Assembly (NCBI GenBank): GCA_029932545.1
Contig: JAOZPW010000167.1
Coordinates: 1 to 8,760, forward strand
Source: Thermoanaerobaculales bacterium
GTDB taxonomy: Bacteria; Acidobacteriota; Thermoanaerobaculia; Thermoanaerobaculales; Sulfomarinibacteraceae
Direction of reading: 5' to 3'
DNA: 8,760 nt
Part shown: in pieces, positions 5,869-8,760 of the stretch
How the letters are laid out: each line of letters begins with the position of its first letter
How positions within the stretch are numbered: position 1 is the first letter of the stretch
Notes under the pieces: generated by a model
Seen by the model: only the letters and a program-made list of their open reading frames with translations
The model's database searches: none
Told to the model about the DNA's origin: nothing
Made by a program: the position numbers and the translations under genes

Positions 5869-7239
5869 TCAGGCGCGTGGGAGATCAATCTCAATCATCA
5901 GGCCACCACCGTCCCGATTCCGAGCCGTGATCGTTCCGCCATGGAGCTGTACCGCCCTCGCGGCAATCGCCAAACCCAGACCTGCCCCGCCTCGACCCCG
6001 ATCTCGGGCATCTTCGATCCGGTAAAAGACCTCGAAAATCCTCGAAAGTTCCGCCTCCGGAACACCGGGTCCCCTATCGGAAACTCGAACTCGGGAGAGC
6101 GCATCGGTAGTTTCAACCTCAATCTCGACAGTCGTATCGGAACCACTGAAGAACACAGCATTACGGATGACATTGTCGATCGCCGCCCGCAAATGTTTTT
6201 CGTCACCGAGCACACAGATCTCACCGGCCTGGGGCCGATCGAAATGCAGCCCGGCGCCGGTATTTTCAAAAGCCGCATCCGCGACGATTTCTTCACTCAA
6301 CCCAACCAGATCCACCGGCTTTCGTTCCAGCTGACCTTGGTCAAGACGGGTAAATTCCAGGAGTCGCGAGATCAGATCATCGAGGCGTGAAGATTCCAAT
6401 TCGACGCGGTCCAAGGCGCCTTCCGCCGCACCCGGGGCCTTCTGCCGGGCCAATTCGAGAGCGACATTGAGGCGGGCAAGCGGGGACCGAAGCTCGTGAG
6501 ACACATCCCCAAGAAGTCGCCGCTGGTTTTCGACCATACGTTCGATGTGCTCCGCCATGCCGTTGAAATCACGTGCCAACTGCCCAAACTCGTCGTGTCT
6601 CCCGACAACCTCCCCCGGCACTCGTGCGCTCAGATCACCGGTTGCCAACGCTCCGGTGGCCTCTCGAAGCGCATCGACCGGGGCACTGAGGTGGCGGGCC
6701 AACCACCAGACCAGAACGGCCGCGACAAGGGCCAACAACAAGAGACGGGGCAAGAGGACAGCCGGCTCGAGGAGATCAATGGGGTTGGGACGGCGGAGGA
6801 TCGCGCCCACGACAACCAACCGCCGACCGGTGGGATCGATCACCGGCTTGGCGCTCAGATGCCTGGCTCCGCGCCGTTGGGACATCGTCTCACCTTGCTC
6901 CAATGCCCGTGAGGCCAACCTCTGCGCCTCAGGATCGACGGTGAGACCAGTTACCTCTCGACCGCTATCATCAAAGACCTGAATTGCCGGCCCCGGTCCC
7001 CCACCTCTCCCCATCCGACGCCGACTATTAAGGGAATCCAGGGCGCGGGGCCCCTGTTTTTCCAATGCCTCAGCCACTTTATCGACGTAACCGAGAGCTC
7101 TTTCACCTGCGGTTCTTTCCCAATGGGCCAGGTGTGGATGGGTTCGAGTCAGAAAGGGCGACGATACGACGAACACCGCTCCAACGAGAACCAGGCTCAG
7201 CCAAAACCAGAGGAACAACCGGAAAAACAGACTTCTCAC
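5869..7239 (-). CDS. cpxA: CpxA-like envelope sensor histidine kinase
   Basis: This inner-membrane kinase phosphorylates the CpxR-like regulator encoded upstream. The GTG start at 7239 overlaps the regulator's TGA by four bases (GTGA), indicating translational coupling. At 456 residues it has nearly the length of classical CpxA. Spans lie at about 6-28 and 159-181, enclosing a small periplasmic domain of about 130 residues with an Arg/Gly-rich patch (73-83). HAMP covers about 179-231. The H-box DVSHELRSPL has the phosphoacceptor His248. The N-box is DNVIRNA (355-361), the G1 box DRGPG (388-392), the F-box IFEVFYR (401-407) and the G2 box GAGLGL (418-423). All catalytic motifs are intact. Assignment to the CpxA group rests on domain order, the partner regulator and the divergent CpxP-like gene. 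The signal sensed is not shown by sequence. Confidence 0.88.
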   Translation of the reverse strand: MRSLFFRLFLWFWLSLVLVGAVFVVSSPFLTRTHPHLAHWERTAGERALGYVDKVAEALEKQGPRALDSLNSRRRMGRGGGPGPAIQVFDDSGREVTGLTVDPEAQRLASRALEQGETMSQRRGARHLSAKPVIDPTGRRLVVVGAILRRPNPIDLLEPAVLLPRLLLLALVAAVLVWWLARHLSAPVDALREATGALATGDLSARVPGEVVGRHDEFGQLARDFNGMAEHIERMVENQRRLLGDVSHELRSPLARLNVALELARQKAPGAAEGALDRVELESSRLDDLISRLLEFTRLDQGQLERKPVDLVGLSEEIVADAAFENTGAGLHFDRPQAGEICVLGDEKHLRAAIDNVIRNAVFFSGSDTTVEIEVETTDALSRVRVSDRGPGVPEAELSRIFEVFYRIEDARDRGRGGAGLGLAIAARAVQLHGGTITARNRDGGGLMIEIDLPRA

Positions 7240-7949
7240 AGCTGGGAATCTCCAGGGCCTTCCGTCGACGGTTTGACATACTGGTAGCCAACGCCACGAA
7301 TGGTCTTCAGTCTCTCCCGCCCCCCGATGAAAGGTCCCAGTTTCTTGCGGAGGTTGCTGAGATGAGTATCCAGCGATCGATCGAAAGCAGATGGCCTGCG
7401 TCCCAGAGCCCGTTTTGACAGCTCTTCTCGAGAGACCACGGAGCCGGCCCGCTCCAGCAGTATCTCCAGCAGCTCATATTCGGCGCCTGTCAGGTCGATG
7501 GTGGCACCATCCTTCCTGACGGACCGAGCGCCCGTATCCAGGACGAGGTCCCCGGCAGTCAGGCGTTCAACGCCGGAATCTCGATCGGTTCCGGTGCGGC
7601 GCATTACCGCACGCATGCGTGCCGCCAGTTCCCTCGGATTGAAGGGCTTCGGAAGATAGTCGTCCGCTCCCAATTCCAGCCCAACGATCCGGTCCACTTC
7701 GTCTCCACGGGCTGTCAGCATCACAACCGGGACCGAAGTGCGCTCCCGAATCCGCCGAAGGACGTCCAGCCCGTTACATCCTGGAAGCATGAAATCGAGG
7801 ATGACAAGATCCCACGTCTCGCCGAAGATACGCTCGATCCCTCCCTCTCCATCGTGGACCGCAGCAACCTCCCAACCCTCGCCCTCGAGAAATTCGGAGA
7901 CCAAACGACACAGCTCAACGTCGTCGTCAACCAACAATATCTTCGCCAT
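7236..7949 (-). CDS. cpxR: CpxR-like OmpR/PhoB-family response regulator
   Basis: This cytoplasmic transcription factor is activated by phosphorylation. The receiver domain (1-118) has the acidic pair Asp9/Asp10, phosphoacceptor Asp52 (VILDFMLPG), Thr79 (MLTA) and Lys101 (LPKPF). The winged-helix DNA-binding domain (about 130-225) has the OmpR-type DLTGAEYELL. It also has FDRSLDTHLSNLRKKLG at 189-205, a pattern shared with CpxR, and ends in RGVGYQYV. It is the first gene of a two-gene unit with the kinase and is divergent from the CpxP-like gene. A direct repeat TTGAC-N5-TTGAC in the shared upstream region is a plausible self-recognised operator. The ATG at 7949 has only a weak ribosome binding site. 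TAGATT eight bases upstream could even give a leaderless transcript. Confidence 0.92.
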   Translation of the reverse strand: MAKILLVDDDVELCRLVSEFLEGEGWEVAAVHDGEGGIERIFGETWDLVILDFMLPGCNGLDVLRRIRERTSVPVVMLTARGDEVDRIVGLELGADDYLPKPFNPRELAARMRAVMRRTGTDRDSGVERLTAGDLVLDTGARSVRKDGATIDLTGAEYELLEILLERAGSVVSREELSKRALGRRPSAFDRSLDTHLSNLRKKLGPFIGGRERLKTIRGVGYQYVKPSTEGPGDSQL

Positions 7950-8001
7950 ACTCGATCAATCTACCATCTGTGCACCATTTCCCGAGATTCGACAACCAAA
8001 C

Positions 8002-8016
8002 TTGACGTTCCTTGAC
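8002..8016 (+). promoter_or_regulatory. Candidate CpxR-like operator TTGAC-N5-TTGAC
   Basis: TTGAC (8002-8006) and TTGAC (8012-8016) are direct repeats with a 10-base period. This is the half-site length and spacing of the classical CpxR box (GTAAA-N5-GTAAA), with different bases. It lies between the divergent regulator and CpxP-like genes. Its downstream half forms the -35 element of the CpxP-like gene. Confidence 0.5.
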
Positions 8017-8040
8017 ACAATCGCGACACATCTGCATACG
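8012..8040 (+). promoter_or_regulatory. Probable promoter of the Spy/CpxP-like gene
   Basis: A perfect -35 TTGACA (8012-8017) is followed after 17 bases by a poor -10, CATACG (8035-8040). A strong -35 under an activator-type direct repeat combined with a weak -10 fits an activated promoter. The start would be near 8047, giving a leader of about 70 bases. Confidence 0.4.
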
Positions 8041-8116
8041 AAGAAAGTCAACAATCACATCAGTCGAAACGTTCAACACTCGACCGCCGCAAATAACGGC
8101 AGAAAGAGAGGCTCTC

Positions 8117-8650
8117 ATGAAACGCAATTGGCTCATCACCCTTGTCTTGTTAACAGTTCTGGTTGGATTCACCGGTCTGGTCGGTGCCCAGGGCGGCCCC
8201 CCAGGCAATCATCCCGGGCATGGTCAGTGGGGTGGCCCCCCGGCCGGCCCGATGGGGGGCGGCGGTGACTTCCACCGACTGCTCCACATGCTCCGAATGA
8301 CCAACAACCTCGACGTTACCGATGAGCAGATCGAGCAAATCGAGGGCATCCTCGAAAACGCCCGCCCCCAGCTTGAGGCCCTCGGCGAGCAACTCCGCAC
8401 ACAGGGGGAAGCTTGGCGAGAAGCTAATGACCCCGCAGTGTTCGATGAGGCTGCGGCCCGTCAATTTGCCGAAAGTCAGGCGGCTCTGCGTGCTGATATG
8501 ATGACTCAACACATGCAGACCCGGGCCGCAGTTCTGTCGATTTTAACCCCTGAACAGCGAGAAAATCTCGAACAAATCAGGGCCGATAGGCGTGGAAATT
8601 GTGGCGAGGGCGGACACCCGAAAGGTCGCCGTGGAAAACGCCCCCACTAA
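8117..8650 (+). CDS. Spy/CpxP-like periplasmic protein (LTxxQ family)
   Basis: The start ATG at 8117 follows AGAGAGG. The frame is open farther upstream to a TTG at 8012, but that lies on the promoter and lacks a binding site. The 177-residue product has a signal peptide at 1-24 (cleavage near GAQG). A Gly/Pro/His-rich segment follows at about 26-50, then a helical domain at about 52-160. LDVTDEQIEQI (65-75) and LTPEQREN (143-150) are the two LTxxQ-type repeats of the Spy/CpxP/ZraP group. Members are periplasmic chaperones or stress-sensor modulators, and CpxP inhibits CpxA. The tail is basic and contains Cys162. Its divergent position beside the Cpx-like pair supports a feedback role. A ZraP-like metal-binding role is the main alternative. 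Confidence 0.88.
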   Translation: MKRNWLITLVLLTVLVGFTGLVGAQGGPPGNHPGHGQWGGPPAGPMGGGGDFHRLLHMLRMTNNLDVTDEQIEQIEGILENARPQLEALGEQLRTQGEAWREANDPAVFDEAAARQFAESQAALRADMMTQHMQTRAAVLSILTPEQRENLEQIRADRRGNCGEGGHPKGRRGKRPH

Positions 8651-8674
8651 TCTTGGCGTTGTTTTCTTTCAACA

Positions 8675-8700
8675 GGGGCGGCTCAGCCGCCCCGTTTTCT
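8675..8700 (+). terminator. Intrinsic terminator of the Spy/CpxP-like gene
   Basis: GGGGCGGC (8675-8682) and GCCGCCCC (8686-8693) form a perfect 8-bp GC stem with a TCA loop. It is followed by TTTT at 8695-8698 and CT, 24 bases after the stop codon. Confidence 0.85.
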
Positions 8701-8702
8701 CC

Positions 8703-8734
8703 CCCCCTCTCCCCCTCTCCCCCTCTCCCCCTCC
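8703..8734. repeat. Octamer tandem repeat CCCCCTCT, pyrimidine-only tract
   Basis: Three exact copies of CCCCCTCT (8703-8726) are followed by CCCCCTCC (8727-8734), within a pyrimidine-only tract running to about 8740. The complementary strand carries four runs of five or more G separated by three bases, a classical G-quadruplex pattern. No gene is seen from here to the window end. Confidence 0.85.
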
Positions 8735-8760
8735 TTCCTCACAGCCGGGTTAAAATAAAG

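Noticed and set aside
1..7418. Long open frames antisense to or overlapping the genes, for example 1-561 (-), 900-1487 (-), 2054-2551 (+), 4003-4566 (+), 5368-5814 (-), 5941-6390 (+) and 6496-6912 (+)
   Set aside because: They lie wholly or mostly inside well-supported genes, show no recognisable domains, and have the Arg/Pro/Ser-rich composition typical of shadow frames in GC-rich DNA.
8012..8116. Upstream TTG start for the Spy/CpxP-like gene at 8012
   Set aside because: It overlaps the -35 promoter element and would put a non-hydrophobic stretch ahead of a good signal peptide. The ATG at 8117 has a ribosome binding site.

Overview
The window looks like chromosomal DNA from a GC-rich Gram-negative bacterium. 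The evidence is an exported thioredoxin, an envelope-stress-type two-component system with a Spy/CpxP-like periplasmic partner, and bacterial-type glycogen and sulfur amino acid genes. The lineage cannot be fixed from sequence alone. The mix (a Cpx-like system outside an enterobacterial setting, DUF4214, GYF_2, and a GDLTDNK-type membrane protein) would suit Acidobacteriota or a similar environmental phylum, but that is inference. No phage, insertion sequence, CRISPR array, tRNA or rRNA was seen.

Layout from left to right. (1) Positions 1-1574, + strand: an apparent two-gene operon. The first gene is cut by the window edge and encodes a CPBP-type membrane protein with a C-terminal DUF4214 domain. 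The second encodes an exported, membrane-tethered thioredoxin with a GYF_2 domain at its C-terminus. A hairpin with a short T run follows. (2) Positions 1718-4539, - strand: a trans-sulfuration-type PLP enzyme is transcribed first, then glycogen synthase glgA. They are separated by about 140 bases containing inverted arrays of a 7-base repeat. (3) Positions 4540-4869: a 330-base divergent intergenic region. It holds a strong two-part hairpin in the leader of the PLP enzyme, more 7-base arrays, an AT-rich promoter-like island, a long imperfect hairpin, and a perfect 16-bp intrinsic terminator placed upstream of the next gene. (4) Positions 4870-5769, + strand: a five-span membrane protein of unknown function. 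(5) Positions 5869-7949, - strand: a CpxR/CpxA-like response regulator and kinase pair with overlapping stop and start codons. (6) Positions 8117-8650, + strand: a divergent Spy/CpxP-like periplasmic protein and its terminator, followed by a G4-prone octamer repeat.

The clearest functional unit is the Cpx-like module. Kinase and regulator are translationally coupled. The divergent CpxP-like gene has a perfect TTGACA -35 element embedded in a TTGAC-N5-TTGAC direct repeat, which has the same spacing as a CpxR box. This supports a self-contained envelope-stress circuit. The less familiar material is the CPBP-DUF4214 plus thioredoxin-GYF operon and the RNA structures and 7-base repeats in the intergenic regions.
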